A DNA stretch of 64,000 nucleotides from Galbula dea (lineage: Eukaryota; Chordata; Aves; Piciformes; Galbulidae). The notes beneath the pieces are model-generated. The model saw only the letters and a program-made list of their open reading frames with translations, did no database searches and was not told where the DNA came from. The translations under genes and the position numbers were made by a program. This document shows, one piece after another, positions 1-13,293 of the stretch (the stretch's first letter is position 1; every line of letters starts with the position of its first letter). The stretch lies in contig VWZX01008168.1 in NCBI GenBank assembly GCA_013399015.1, positions 124,001 to 188,000 on the forward strand, read 5' to 3'.

Positions 1-491
1 TCCTGCCTCAAGTTTTGGACACAGAAGTGTCTCCTCAATTTCTTGTGTACAAAGAAGAGAGAAGAAAGAACCAAGACAAAGCTGGGGGGAGAAGAGGAGC
101 TCAGCACCTAACTGAATGGCACCTAAGAGAGGTCAGTTCAGCTATTCTCCTGGCCACCACCTGAGGAGGTGATGGGAGCTATGGAAGGATCTCAGAACAA
201 CTTTAGTTTCCTTTTTGCCTTGAAATATACTTCTTTCTAGGAGAATTTTGGTAGTTCACAACCAACCAGACTAACACTGCAAAGAAACTCCAGACTTTGG
301 GCTTGGGGGAGATGTTGAAAAGTCAGCTGAAGACTTTGGGTTGGGTTTTGCTTCTCTCTTGCTCCTGGGGAACTACAAAAGCAATTTCTAGGAGATCTGG
401 AAGGTTGTCCACAGTGCATACAAAGAGAAAACTGAGCTGGTGGGACTTAACTCTCTTCTTCATAGGGTTAAAAGACCTCCCCACCAGCTCC
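1..491. other. LYPD2 3' flank
   Basis: Presumed 3'UTR and downstream sequence of LYPD2. I see no repeat, no AATAAA on the minus strand and no other gene. Confidence 0.5.
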
Positions 492-3400
492 TCACAGCTG
501 AGTCCAGAAGAAGGCACAAAGGGAGCTTGATAGCATCCCAAGGAGCACAAAGCTGCTCCTCAAACTAGCTGCACCATCAATGTTGCACAAGTCAGAGTAA
601 CAGCAGGAGACAGGGCGCGTCATGCCGATCCCGTCCACGTCCGAGGGGGTGCAGATGGAGGAGCACATCTTGGTGACTGTTGAGACTCCCATGAAGGGAT
701 AAACTACACCAGAGAAAGAAAGAAGAAACAGTTAGGAATGGGAGGGAGGGAGGAGAACTCTCTCTGTCCCTACAGAAAGCTTAGCTGCCCACATCACCCA
801 AGGCTTAGCTGCCCACATCACCCTAGGCTTAGCTCCAGGTCAAACACAATTGGTCTACTTCCTACCAGGGTTGTAGGAAAGAGATCCCACTGAGGGTCCA
901 CAAGCTGAACAACACCTTAGAATCATTGGAAAGGACCTCTGAGATCATTGAGTCCAGCTGTTAGCCCAACACTCCCATGCTCATCATTGAACCATGGCCC
1001 AAATCACCACATCTAGATGTTTTCTGAACTCCTCCAGGGATGGTGACTCCATCACCTCCTTAGGCAGCCTGGGCCAATGCCTGAGAACCCTCTGGGGGAA
1101 GAAATTCTGCCTAATATCCAATCTGAACCTCCCTTGCTGCATCTTGAAGCCATTTCCTCTTGTCCTATCACTTGGCAGATGAGACCAACCACCACCTCAC
1201 TCTCACCTCCTCATTGTTTAACCCACATCCACTGTGCAAGTCATGTAGATGGTCTAGAGAACCACAAGTCTTTATCTACACATCTCAAGCTGAAGTCAAC
1301 ATGCCCTTGGTGGACAACATGATGGACAACAGGATGACCATGAGCCAGCAATGTGCTCTGGTGGCCAAGAAGGCTAATGGCATCCTGGGGTGCAGCAAGA
1401 AAAGTGTGGCCAGCAGGTCAAGGGAGGGTCTCCTCCCCCTCTACTCTGCCCTAGTCAGGTCACATCAGGAATCCTAGGTCCAGTTCTGGTCTCCTCTGTT
1501 CCAGAAGGCCAGGGAACTTCTGGAGAGGGAACAGAAAAGGGCTACAGAAATGCTGAGGGGACTTGAACATTAGGGGACTTGAACATCTCACTTATGGAGA
1601 GAGGCTGAGAGAGCTGGGACTGGCTGGGGGTTGGGGTAGATGATCTCCAGAGGTCCCTTCCAACCCCTAACATTCTGTGATTCTTCCTAACCACACTCAG
1701 CACTGAGCATGAAACTATCAGCTGGCATTCACTGAGTATTCAGACACCTGGAGACTGCTCCCCACACCAGCAGCCTTCACTGCAGCAACATAAACTCCTG
1801 TGAAAGAGATGGAGGAAGAAGTATTTGTCCTTACCTTCCTCCAAGGAGTACATGGTGGTCTTGCAGATGGTCTCATTCTTCTTGCACTTCTGGATTGTCA
1901 TGCACTTCTCAGCAATGGTAGGTTCATTGCAGCTATAACACTGCAAGCTTTGTGCTGCAAGGAGGCAAAACATGAGGTGGACCTTAGTGTGGACCAGCAG
2001 AGTCTGTCTGTCACCTTCCACCTCTCTCTGGAGGAGCTATCTTTCCAAGATACTCCTTCTGAGAACAAGATGGTATGGAGGAGCCCAGAACTGGACACAA
2101 ATCTCCCATGCTCACCACTAAACCATGTCCCCAAGCACCACATCTGCATGGTTTTTGAGCTCTTCCAGGGATGGTGACTCCACCACCTCCCTGGGCAGCC
2201 TGGGCCAGTTCCTGAGAACCCTCTGGAAGAAGAAATTCTTCCTTTTGTTCACAGCAAACTTTCTTAATCTCTTTTTGCCTGCTGCAGACTTTTGTTTGCA
2301 TTCATTCTACATCTGACAATAGTCAAATACATCTTCAGGGAGGAAGCTTTGTCATGGCTCTCAAGTTTCATGGGACTTGGCAGTGGACAAGGAAACTCTG
2401 CAGCATTTCTGGTCCTCTTTGAAAAGGACAACAACAAAAAAACACCCAAGTAAAAGCTAAGCAGAAAGGGGCATCTAATAAGAAGGTTGTGATCAGTGGT
2501 GAAGGGTCTAGATGGAGAGTTGGGGCAGAAGAACCTCATGAAGGTCAACAAGGGCAAGGGTAGAGTCCTGCACCTGGCAGGGAACAACCCTATGGAGCAG
2601 GGCAGGATGTTGGAGGAGACTTTCCAGTGGTGCCCCATGACAGAACAAGGGTAACAGGCATAAAATAGAGCCCAGGAAGTTCCACTGAGCAGAGTCTGGC
2701 CCCAGCCTCTTGCCCCCAGCCTTCAGCTCTTGCTCAGCATTCAGCAGCTCCCCTCTGGGGCTGCTCTTCTCCAGGCTCAGCAGCCCCAGGGCTCTCAGCC
2801 TTTCCTCCTGCCAGAGCTGCTCCAGTGCCCTCAGCATCTCCCTAGCCTCTGCTGGGCTCTCTCCAGCAGTTCCTTGTCTCTCTGGAACTGAGGAGCCCAG
2901 AACTGGAGCCAGGACTCCAGCTGTGGCCTGGCTAGGGCAGAGGAGAGGGGGAGGAGACCCTCCAACGACCTGCTGGGCCTCCTGGTCACTCCACATCTAG
3001 ATCACAGCAGGGGCTTCTTCTCCCCAGCTGCCCATCTCTTGACAAAGCCTCATTAAGCAAGATGAGACATTTAGGTTGGTGAGTTGATCCTAGACCACAT
3101 TTGTAACTCACCCCATCTCCTTCCTGCTACATTCTGCCTCTCAGATACCTGTCTGTCCCCTAAGGAGATCCAACCACAGAGCTCCCTTCTCTCCAAGCTG
3201 TCCTCTAGCATTTAGTGATGCTCCTTTCTGAACTGCTGTCTCTCCATTGACAAGCAGACATGTATCCCTGGATTGAACAGGGTATGATGATGAAAGGAAA
3301 TATCTTCTGCTCTGGAAAGCATTGGTGATTGATCTCTGCTGGAGCTCTCATTGATCTTGACACAGCAGAAGAACCCCAAGGCTTTGAACTACCAGTGACC

Positions 3401-4689
3401 AGAGCCAGGACATGCCTTAGAGACAGCAGGATAGTCAGTGCAATACACCAAAGAGAGGGCTTGTGTTCCAGCTCTCCAAACAGCAGCTATGTTCTCCCCA
3501 AAAATCCTTCAAACCCTCCTCTTTCTCCACCCACTTCTCCCTCTCTTGCTGAATCCCCTGTGCAGGACCAAAGGTGGAGGAAGGAAAACATCCTTCCATA
3601 AGAAGGAAATAAATAGAAAGGATATGAAAGCCCAACATGGCTCCATGACCCAACCAGGCACAGATAAAATCAGACCCTACACTGTCTAGACCTTGAGAAG
3701 AAGTGTAGAGCACCTGACTACCCTAATTAACCATCACAGCTCATGCACTGACCCTGCCCAGGACTTACTTGGCCACCCAGGCTAACCTGGACTCTGAGCT
3801 TGGGGTTGTCTGTATAAAATAAGGTTTTGTGCAAGAAGTTATTCTGGTGGCAGCAGCAAGGGTTGGGAAGACTCTGTCAAGATTCCCTTTCCACTCTGAA
3901 GTCACCTGCCACCAAGGAGAGGTTATGGCTTCGTGGAGTTGGTGATGGAGGAGAAGCAACTGAATCCCACTGATGGAAAGGGAGAGGTAAGGTTTGCATG
4001 GCATCTCTGTACAGCCTGGACTCATGGGTCTTGTCCCCTACCTCCACAGCCCAGATGGATCTCCTTCCAAATCAGGCTGCCCACCTTGACCTTGTGCTTC
4101 AAGCCTCCCCCCTCCATGAGTGAAACCATCTCCCAGGCAGGTAGCAAGGAGCTGGATAGGGATAGAAAGGAGGGAGAGAAGGTGGTGAGGTGGTCAACCC
4201 CACCTCTTTTGGGGTGACAAACTCTCCAAGCCTCCTTCCAATGAGGAAGACAATCCTCCCAAACCCTTCCCACTTGGTTGTTTTACCAAGGGGCTCTGCC
4301 AAAATCATCTCTGACTTCTAGCAGAATTAGGTATGTCATTAAACAGAGGTGGGAAAATCAACCCTGAAGTACTTGGCCCACCACCTTTGTGTCCTAGCCC
4401 ATCTTTTCCACTTCTAATGGCTCCTAAAAAGCTGGAACTAAGAGCCCCAGTGGGACCAGGATGGTCCTGATCAGCAGACAGGTTGGAAATACTCCAAAGT
4501 CTCCTGACTGAAAACAGCTCAAAGTGGGAGATGTGAAGTTGAAAGGGAGAAGGTTGCATCCCCATCCCACCCTGCTGCACCTCATGGAATGAGAGAATCT
4601 CCTGCAGGAGTGGGGAGAAATCAGGGCAGGAACTTACCAAGCTCCATGCAAGTGACAGCAACCAAGAGAAGAGAGAGGAACACCTTCAT
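492..4689 (-). CDS. LYPD2: LYPD2, LY6/PLAUR domain-containing protein 2
   Basis: Three coding exons are seen: 4638-4689, 1835-1954 and 492-703, giving 127 residues with GT-AG, phase-1 introns. Residues 1-17 are a signal peptide. The LU domain has cysteines at 23, 26, 35, 41, 48, 71, 75, 91, 92 and 97, the last in the family-typical Cys-Asn pair. A hydrophobic tail from about residue 108 is a likely GPI-attachment signal after the Gly101-Ser108 stretch. An N-glycosylation sequon, NET, lies at 44-46. The segments CKTT, VYPF, STVTK and PSDVDGIG match mammalian LYPD2 strongly, so the orthology call is firm. LYPD2 is a small surface or secreted epithelial three-finger protein; its ligand is poorly defined. 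It is the most downstream gene of the cluster and lies 3' of LY6E on the same strand. Intron 2 holds CR1 copies. I see no canonical poly(A) signal before the window ends. Confidence 0.93.
919..1207 (-). repeat. CR1: CR1 3' fragment
   Basis: Starts at the 3' tail (agaatcattgga) and runs back through the 'cctccagggatggtgactcc' region. It lies in LYPD2 intron 2. Confidence 0.85.
1305..1685 (+). repeat. CR1: CR1 3' fragment
   Basis: Forward copy ending in ccaacccctaacattctgtgatt. It has an internal repeated 'ggggacttgaacat' and lies opposite in orientation to the copy just before it. Confidence 0.85.
2107..2247 (-). repeat. CR1: CR1 fragment in LYPD2 intron 1
   Basis: Contains the complement 'ccatgctcaccactaaaccatg' and 'gggcagcctgggccag' blocks. 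Both ends are truncated. Confidence 0.8.
2520..2640 (+). repeat. CR1: CR1 internal fragment
   Basis: Holds the 'gggtagagtcctgcacctgg' block found farther 5' in CR1. It is cut off where the reverse copy begins. Confidence 0.65.
2680..2990 (-). repeat. CR1: CR1 fragment
   Basis: Reverse copy with the 'ctcttctccaggctcagcag' block. It lacks the 3' tail and faces the preceding forward fragment. Confidence 0.8.
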
Positions 4690-4830
4690 CTTGCATGGAC
4701 CTTCCTTGCCTGGTCACTGGGCTGCCAGCACTCTTCACCCCTGGTGTCCCTCCTGGTGGCTTTCCATGTACCAGCTGCTGACCCCAGGTCCAATTCTACT
4801 GGGAAAAAACGAGTCTGCTTGAGCTCTAAA

Positions 4831-4837
4831 TGACTCA
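4831..4837. promoter_or_regulatory. AP-1 consensus upstream of LYPD2
   Basis: A perfect TGACTCA palindromic AP-1 site lies about 140 bp upstream of the LYPD2 start codon. AP-1 drives many epithelial genes, which would suit LYPD2. No TATA box is visible between it and the ATG. A seven-base site can occur by chance, so its function is inferred only. Confidence 0.3.
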
Positions 4838-5215
4838 AATAAGGTACAGAAGGAGGCCCCACCTCCTGCCCTGCCTTCAGCTCTTTTCATGTTCCTTGGA
4901 GAAGAAAATGAGGCTTTGCATGGTGGACAATAGCTGAGATTACGTTGGGTTCTTTGTGTCAAGGCATGATGTGTAAACCCAGGGGTGTTAAATAACCCCA
5001 GAGTCTGTGCCTTGCCTTGGGGCTTGATGACATTACTTCTTTGGAGTGCTTAGAGAGACCTAGGTGGTTTCCATGAACCCTAGTGGAAAAAGAATTCCTC
5101 TTTCTCTCTTGTCTAAATCTCCTCTTTGAGTTTCCAACCATCACCCCTGGTCCTGTCACAACAGGACCTCTGTGTTTTCACCCTCATCAGAGGCCAAAGC
5201 TTATAGCATCATCAA

Positions 5216-5310
5216 ATCATAGAGTCATTATGGTTGGAAAACACCAAGGAAGATCATCAAGTGCAACCACTAATCCAGCACTGCCAGGTCACCACTAAAC
5301 CATGGCCTTG
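5216..5310 (-). repeat. CR1: short CR1 3' fragment
   Basis: Tail 'aatcatagagtcattatgg' followed by about 75 bp of the 3' end only. Confidence 0.8.
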
Positions 5311-6685
5311 CCACCAGGAGGAGAAGAGGAAAGCTGAGTTGCAATCCCTTACTCACTGGGAAGAGCATGGTTGGGGTTTTCCTGTTGTAATGCCTCTCCT
5401 CAAGCTGTCAGCAGGGTTTCAGGGGGCTGTGGGTGGTGGGAACATGGTGTCTTCTTCTCTCCTCTGCCTGTCCTCTAGAGACAGAAGTGGTAGGAACACT
5501 GAGGAGACAATAGGGCCAGCCCATGAATGTGTGGCCCAAGGGAGTCTTGCAAGCTCACTATCCTGAGCCATTCGGGGAGCATGGCACATGGAGAAGCCTC
5601 TCTGCTCTCAGCCAACCCTCTCCAAGTCTGGTGGCAAGCCCATGACCTCTTCACCCACCAAACACCTTGGCTTGCCCATCCCCAAACCCTCCTGCCTTAG
5701 GCATCTCCCTGCTTCTCCTGCCCCTCATGCTGGGAGATCCTCCTACAAGGTATGATGAGCAGGTTTGACTGTGGAACTGCAGAAGAGAAGAAGGTGAGGA
5801 AAAGCCTCTCTGGGGTTATGCCAGGTGCCCACCAACACTTTCAGGGAGGAAAGAAAGGAGGCAAAGCCAAACCAAGATGTTCTTGGAGATATTCCCACCA
5901 CCTTTGTTATCTAGCAGAACTTCAGTCAGGGTTAGCACCACCCAAACTCTGGAAATCACAGAATCTCAACATGCTGAAAGATCTCCTGCCCTTCACTGGT
6001 GGACAACCCAACCATCAGCTCTCCAAGCCTAAAGCTCCAGTGGTGCTCTCACCATTTTAGCAAGCCCTGCTTCAGCCACAGACATGCTCTGCACCCTCAG
6101 AAGCCCTTGTTTTCGTGCTTGCCTCCATAAGACAGGCATGAAGTTGATGCTGAAAGTTCAGGGCAGTTATTACCAGCCCCAAATTATCTAGGGAAAGGCA
6201 TTTTGGTGTAGTCTTGGGTTTGCATTCCTCATGTTCAGGAGAGGACTTTATAATCCTATTAAGATGACTCTGATTGTGTTTGCTTTGTTCTTAAGGGGGG
6301 GGAAAAAAGAGTGAACTAAACATGGAGAGGGTGTGGGTGCTGGTTTCTGGTATCAGGTGACCTCAAACAATGTGTCCTAGATGATTGGTTTCACATGCAC
6401 ACCTGAAATGTCATCTTCATTGCATGAGAAGTTTGGGGGATGGAAGAACAGAGGTTGACACCCTGCTTCAAAACCTGTGTCCTCCTTCTCCATTGGAAGG
6501 TGGTTGGAGGGGGGTGGCAACACACCTCACTTGTTTATGGTTTCAGTTGATCTTATCTGAGTCTTCAGGCATGGCCTGAAAGGTTTCCTCTTTTCTGCAC
6601 ACCCTGTGCCATTGCCTGGCAGTGTTGGCAAGTCACCAAAATAACAACAACAAGGATTAACAGGAACATCCAAATCGTGTTTTGA

Positions 6686-7222
6686 CAGAATTCCAGCATG
6701 GGAGGTGTTGGAAGGGACCTCTGGGGATCATCCAGTCCAACCCCACCCTGCTCCAGCAGGGTCACCCCCAGCAGATTGCCCAGGGTCACCTCCAGTTGCC
6801 TTGGCAATCTCTCCACACAAGGAGACTCCACAGCCACTCTGGGCAACCTAGGCCAGTGCTCAACACCAAGAAGTTTTGCTTTATGTTTAGGTGGAACTTC
6901 CTATGGTCCTGTTGGTGCCCAGTGCCCCTTGGCCTGGCCCTGGGCACCACTCAGCAGAGTCTGGCCCCAGCCTCTTGCCCCCAGCCTTCAGCTCTTGCTC
7001 AGCATTCAGCAGCTCCCCTCTGGGGCTGCTCTTCTTCAGGCTCAGCAGCCCCAGGACTCTCAGCCTTTCCTCCTGCCAGAGATGCTCCAGTGCCCTCAGC
7101 ATCTTCCTAGCCTCCACTGGGCTCTCTCCAGCAGCTCCTTGGCTCTCTGGACCTGGGGAGCCCAGAGCTGGAGCCAGGACTCCAGCTGTGGCCTGACTAG
7201 GGCAGAGTAGAGAGGGGAGCAG
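6686..7222 (-). repeat. CR1: CR1 fragment
   Basis: Reverse copy of more than 500 bp from the 3' tail to the 'tgtggcctgactagggcag' region. Confidence 0.9.
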
Positions 7223-7667
7223 GCATCTTCATTTGACATGAGTTGTCCTGTAGCAGTTGCATCCACACTGGAAATAGTCTCCAAAAGCCTTAAACTGCCA
7301 GTAGACTTGCTCACACTGTTAGAAGACCAGGCTGAGGAGGTCCCTCTGGGAAGTCCTAAGATATGCTCACCCACCTCCAGTGGAGAGTTGCAAGGACCAT
7401 GGGCTGTGTGTGTGCATGGAGAAGTTCAGGCACTGGTTCTGACTGAAAGCCTTCTTGAGTTGATCACTGTAAACTCTTCACTTTCTTCATTCTTATCAGC
7501 TTGTTTCTTATCTCCTAGGACTCTCCCAGCTTCCCAGAGGAGACTGATGTAGGAGCAAAAGCAGTGGATGGAAACTGGATGCAAAGGTAGACGTGGAGCT
7601 GTGATGACATGGTATGTGGAAGGGTGTTGGGCACTAGTGCTCATCTTCTGCACAACTACCTGTCAGA

Positions 7668-8113
7668 GCAAGGAGGACATTGGTGTGGCCAGAGAAGGGC
7701 AAGGGAGGTGGGGAAGGGTCTGGAGCACAAGGGTTGTGAGGAGCAGCTGAGGGAAGTGGGGATGGTTAGGCTGGAGAAGAGGAGGCTCAGGGGAGCCCTT
7801 CTGGCTCTCTGCAGCTCCCTGAGAGGAGGCTGGAGCCAGGGGGGGCTTGGGCTCTTCTCCCAGGGGACAAGTGATAGGGAGAGAGGAAATAACCAAGGGG
7901 AAGTTTAACTTGGACATGAGGAACAATTTCTTCCCCAAAAGGGTTGTCAAGGCCTGGAACAGGCTGGGAAGTGGTGGAGTCACCATTCCTGAGGGCATTT
8001 AAAAGATGTGGTGCTGAGGGCCATGGTTTAGTGGTGACTTGGCAGTACTGGGTTAGCAGTTGGACTTGATGATCTTAAAAGTCTCTTCCAACCACAATGA
8101 CTGTATGATTTGA
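7668..8113 (+). repeat. CR1: CR1 fragment
   Basis: Forward copy of the subfamily with the 'ggtctggagcacaagggttg' block. It ends at 'gactgtatgatt'. Confidence 0.9.
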
Positions 8114-8479
8114 AGCAGGTTAAGCCCAAAAGCACTTCTGCAAGATGAGTAAACATTGTCATTTCAAACTCAGGTACAAGGAAGCTGAGATGCAGAGAGG
8201 TTACTCAAGCTCATGGAGCAAGGCAGCAGCAACTCCATAAGCAGAGCAACCATTGTACTCCACTTGGTTTAACCACTCCTTAATGCTCCTTTTTCCTCAG
8301 TGCTGCTTCTGCTCTTCTTGTGCAGCCTTGATAGGAGGTGCAGGAGCTACTAGAAGCACCAGGAGGGAGTAGCTGTCCTGAAAGCCACATCCTTAGAAGT
8401 CTCTTCCAAGTTCTGCCCATCATTTGCTTTTTGACCTTGGAATATAAACCTCAATTTCCCCTTTGTAGCTATTAATGGG

Positions 8480-8598
8480 GATGGAGATGTGGTGTTGAGG
8501 GCCATGGTTCAGTGGGGACCTGGCAGTGTTGGGTCAATGGTTGGATTTGATGATCTTCAAGGTGTCTTCCAACCCAAAGGCTTCTATGATTCCATAAG
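8480..8598 (+). repeat. CR1: short CR1 3' fragment
   Basis: Only the last 110 bp or so, from 'gagggccatggttcagtgg' to 'ttctatgattcc'. Confidence 0.85.
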
Positions 8599-9471
8599 TC
8601 AATGCACGTGGTGGAGTTGATTGTGATTACAATAAGCTCTGTATTAGAAAGGCTACAGGGGAGATTTGTTCAAACACCTCACAGGTTTCTCTCCTAGGAG
8701 CTCCCAAACCAGTGGCAATGATGAAAGGCACTGAAGGAAGCCAGCAGCCAGGATGGCTTAGCCTAAGCAGCAAACCTGCAGCTCTGCAGAGTGCTAAGGG
8801 ATGAAATTAGCACCAGCTTCACCCCTGATGGATCATGTCTCCCACCTAGCTCTGACAGAACCCACAGTTCTCCAGAGAGGAGAGCTACTTCACCCCTGAA
8901 AGAGAGGAATTAAAGAGGTTATCTCTGCCCTCCTCCCTTTCCTCTGTTGGTAAGGAAAGGCCTTAAAAGTCAAAGAGAAACCTGGAAAAGGAAAGTACAA
9001 ACTCAAGATTGCCAAGCCTGACTCTGGCCTATCCCCATGAATAATGCAGCAGGAATCCAACCCTGCAGCTCTCTCAGAGCCTTTTCCACTCAGGCATTGC
9101 TCATTAGCTCATTAGTTACAGCAGCCTTGTTCTTCCTAATTGATTTTACTACATATTCCCTACAATGCATGGCTAAGATCCAGCATGTCTCTGCCTGGCT
9201 TTGCAATCACTTTATTAGCACAGCTTTGCAAAACATTTCAACCCTCTCTTGAGCTTATTGAGCATGAAAAGGTTGGGTGGTTCCTGGAATGGAGTTGTTG
9301 GAAGGTGCTCTTGGGGACAACCTGACAAGCTAGAGGCTCAATGTGTCCTGCTGAGCAGAGAGCTCTGGCTTTCTCAGCTCCTTGCCCATCAGACTGCTGT
9401 AGATTGGAGCTGCAGAAAGCTTGGCTGCTCTTGCCACACTCTGTTCCACCTTGGTACTGGACTGGGACTTC

Positions 9472-9665
9472 ATAGAATGGTTTGGGTTGGAAAGGACCTT
9501 TTGAGGTCATCTAGTCCAACCCTCTGCAGTCAGCAGGGACATCTGCAACTAGAGCAGGCTGCTCAGAGCCCCAGACAACCTGACCTGGGATGGCTCCAGG
9601 GCTGGGACATCTCCTAACCTCTCTGGGCAACCTCTTCCAGTGGTCATCACCTTCCTTGTGAACAC
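9472..9665 (-). repeat. CR1: CR1 3' fragment
   Basis: Subfamily with the 'ctctgcagtcagcagggaca' block, beginning at 'catagaatggtttgggttgg'. Confidence 0.85.
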
Positions 9666-10505
9666 ATGAGGGCAGTTGGTTATTGCAGGACCTGAGCCAA
9701 ACAGATGAAGGCAGAGCACAGGTATATCCCAACAGGTCATGATTCACTTTTCCAGGCTTTTGGGTTTGGTTTTCTTTTTCCCCCTCTTAAAATTCACTTC
9801 AGGGGCCTCTTATCTCTGAGTTATTATTTAGATTAAGCTGTGTGTGTAGCAGTTGACTCTTTCTAGGTGGGGCCTTCAGATTTACCAGCTAGGATTCAGT
9901 GGTCCTCTGGGGGCATCTTATGGGAGTTGATAAGTACTAAAGTATTTCTCCCTCTCTGTTCATGCTGCTCACAGAGAGGACTGATCACCTATTTATAACC
10001 ACTGGGAATTTGTCTTCCTTCCTTATCTAATTCTTCTAGTTTCCTCTTTTTTTTCCCCCCACTTTGCTTTCAAGCCAGTTATCTTCTCCCTTCCCATCAA
10101 CCCTGACTGTCTGAGGCACTAATCACTTGCTTCAAGATTATTTGCTTCCCTCCAAGCTTTCCAGGGCATTGTTAATGATGCAGGAAGGTAAATCATTTGC
10201 TCACCTTAGCTGTCACCTGCTTTAATTATCCTCTCCATCCCTTCAAGTCTTAATCCAATGAACAAGAGATACTTTCCTATCTGACTCACTCTTCATTGAC
10301 CCAGAAGGGAAGAACAAGGACAACACATGTAAGACAGTAAGTGACCTGACTGAAAGGAAGCAGCTTTGCCTCCAGGCCCTTTTCATCTCCCTCTAATCCT
10401 GGAGTGCTTAGCATTGGAGCTGGAAATACCCACATCTCTTCAGCTGAGGACTGGTAGGAATAGGTTCTCAGGTTCAGTCTACCAAAACCTCAGTGTCTTG
10501 AAGAT

Positions 10506-10760
10506 ATCCCAGAACCCTAGAACTGGCAGGTTTGGAAGGGACCTTCAAGAGCATCTAGTTCCAAGCCCCTGCCTGCCAGGGACACCTCCCACTACAGCAG
10601 GTTGCCCACAGCCCCCAGCCAGCCTGGCCTTCAAAGCTGCCAGGGATGAGGCTTCCACAGCCTCTCTGGGCAACCTGTGCCAGTGCCTCCCCACCCTTAC
10701 AGGGAAGAACTTCCTCCTCATATCCAACCTAAATCTTCCCTCCTCTAGCTGGGATCCAAA
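10506..10760 (-). repeat. CR1: CR1 3' fragment
   Basis: Reverse copy with 'ctgcctgccagggacacc' and 'gggaagaacttcctcctcat' blocks. Confidence 0.85.
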
Positions 10761-11094
10761 ATCTCCACTGCCCACGTGATAAGACTCAGCCTGGCTCCCA
10801 CCAGCTGCAAGCAACATCCCAGATCAGGTCTCCAGATGGTTGGGGTTTTCAGGAAGATGCTTTTGACCCAAAAGTCTCTGGCTCCCAGAGCATTAAGGTG
10901 AAGGAAGCAGCCCTGTAGTCATGTTTACCATCCAGGTGAGTAGATCAGCCTGTTTGATGGTCCTGGTGAATGGGCAAAGGAAGGTCCATGGGAGACAAGA
11001 GCAATCCATGGGCACTTGGCACAAAGCAGAGGAGAGCAAAGGTTCCCAAGCACATCAGCAGCAGAATCCACACAGACTCCAAACTGGTTGAGGC

Positions 11095-11165
11095 TGGCAT
11101 GGACCTCTGGAGATGATCTAGTCCAAGCCCTTGTATCCAGCCATGGATACCCCACCATGTCTTCA
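11095..11165 (-). repeat. CR1: degenerate CR1 tail fragment
   Basis: Short match around 'ggacctctggagatgatctagtcca'-type sequence, clearly diverged. Confidence 0.5.
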
Positions 11166-11204
11166 TAAGGCCAAGCTTTCATGTGGTTTGGCCATGGACC
11201 TGGT

Positions 11205-11385
11205 GGAGTTATGAGGGAGTTGGGTTTGCTCAGCCTGGTGAACAGGCTGAGAAGGATCAGGAGGTCTAACAACATCTGACATACAAAGGGATCAAAGAGG
11301 AGGCTGAGCTGGACTCTTCTGGAGTGTTCAGAACCTAGAAGAGGAGACCAGAAAGGTTGTGGTGTCTCCATGCTTGGGATGTAGT
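11205..11385 (+). repeat. CR1: old CR1 internal fragment
   Basis: 'gagttgggtttgctcagcct' and following bases match the CR1 internal block with many changes. Confidence 0.5.
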
Positions 11386-13184
11386 GAAGAGCATGTTGAA
11401 TTAACACGCTTCTTCCTCAACTCCCACCTCCAGATGAAGTTCTTCCTGCATCATGTCCTTTGGTAGAAGGTGCTTCTGGTCCTGCCAGCCCAACATCCCC
11501 ATCCTAGGACATCTACTGAGGCTGCAGTGGTAGATCTGGAGCCTGCCACTGCCATCTTCTGACAAGAGAAGAAACCACAAACGTTTGGCCCCAGCCCATC
11601 TCCCAGGGAAGGAAAAGAGGAATTCCCCAGGGTTCTTTGGGGAGTTTTCCATTTTCACTCTTTCCAAGATCTGAGTTTCAGAATCATTGGCTTCCAAGCA
11701 GCTGCAGGATGAGCTACCTCCATGTGAAGATCATCTAAAGCACCTTGAGCAAGCCATGAGTTGAATTCCAAAGTGGAGGAGCTCCACCTCCAGCCCTTAG
11801 AACCTGAGCACTGCAAAGTGGTCACCTGCCAGGTGCCACCATATCTACTGACTGCTTGTGGTTTGTTTCTGGGGGGGTTTTATCATCATTCCTCTAATAG
11901 TTTGGAGCATGACCCTAAAGATCTTGCTGCTCCTGGAACCAGGAGGTTTCCCTGGCCTGGGCTCAGCAAGATTGTCCTGGTGTGCAACTCCAGGCTCTTC
12001 TGTTAGAAGAAGTGACCTCATCCATGCAATGGAGAAGACAGAATTGGAGCCAGGAGCATCTTGTCCTCAGGGACAACAACATGACACTGCTCTCTGGGGG
12101 AAACACAACACACCCAAGTCATTGTTTGTGGTCATTGGCATGGAGAGGGTGAGCAAAGCAGCTCCTCACACCTCTCCCCCCATGGTCCTGATGCTGTATC
12201 TCTTAGAGTTTAGTTGTGCTACCTCAACTCCTTCCACACAACAGACAAGTCTCATTAACTCAAGGGCAGCTCAGATGGCCAAATGCCCCATCAAGGGCCA
12301 GATGACCAAACCCAAGGAGACCAAGGTACATTCTGCATCAGTTTATAGCTCTTTTTCCTCAGGAGGATGATAAGGAAGAAGATTGGAACATGTTCCCACA
12401 GCAAAGCACCTCCCATCTTTCCAGCTTCCTCTCAGGTCAGCATTGCAGCCTGAAGGTGTCATCTTCCCCCTTGTCCTCCATGGTTTCTCCTGTGGACCTT
12501 CAATACCCTTGAACTGAGGAGGAAAGGCAGCAGGAGGAAAGAAGGTGGAGAAGGTTAGCAGTGGCAGGAAGGTGGAGCTCTTGATTCAGCCTTTTTGTGT
12601 TCCTCCTTTAGCACCACTCCAATTCTCACTGGCAAATTATCCACCTACACATTTCTCTTGACTCCTCCCCATCAAAGCTACCAAAAGAACCTCTTTTCTG
12701 GAGACCTTTCTCCAGCCCCACAGCTATTTCTTCCTCCAAAGCATGTCTTTGCCATGGCTAGAGTGGAGGCATACCCAGAGAGATGGGAAAGGGCAGGGCT
12801 GGAGAAGCAGGAATCTGCTAGTACCTGGTGTCTCACACCCTGAGAGGATCAGCATGACCTTGGAATGCCAGTGAGAAACATCTGCAGAGCCAACTGAAAC
12901 AAAAACACTGGCAATAGCCCATGCTGTTTACTTTCCAGACATACTTTCAGGCATGTGGTGTTGCTCCATCTCTCAACAAGGCTTCACCTGGAGATATGAA
13001 CCTTGATGGAGGAAGCAGCTCTGTTACCTCTGGGTCAAAAGACTGATGGTGTTCCCTCTTAGATGTGGAGAAATGGCACACCTGAGATGGAGGAGAGCTC
13101 ATCCTGGGACTGTCTAGAGACAGAGAGGTCCTCAGGGAGCAGCAGAAGGGATGGAGGCGGCAATGTGAGAAGAAATAGTATAGA

Positions 13185-13293
13185 TGTCCTGCTGAGGGAC
13201 ATGGGTTAGTGGTGAGCTGCCAGTGTTGGGTTAACACTTGGACTTGATGTCTTACAGGTCTCTTCCAACCCAAATGGTTCCATAACTCTAAGA
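13185..13293 (+). repeat. CR1: short CR1 3' fragment
   Basis: 'ggttagtggtgagctgcc' through 'ttccaacccaaatggttcc'. Confidence 0.8.
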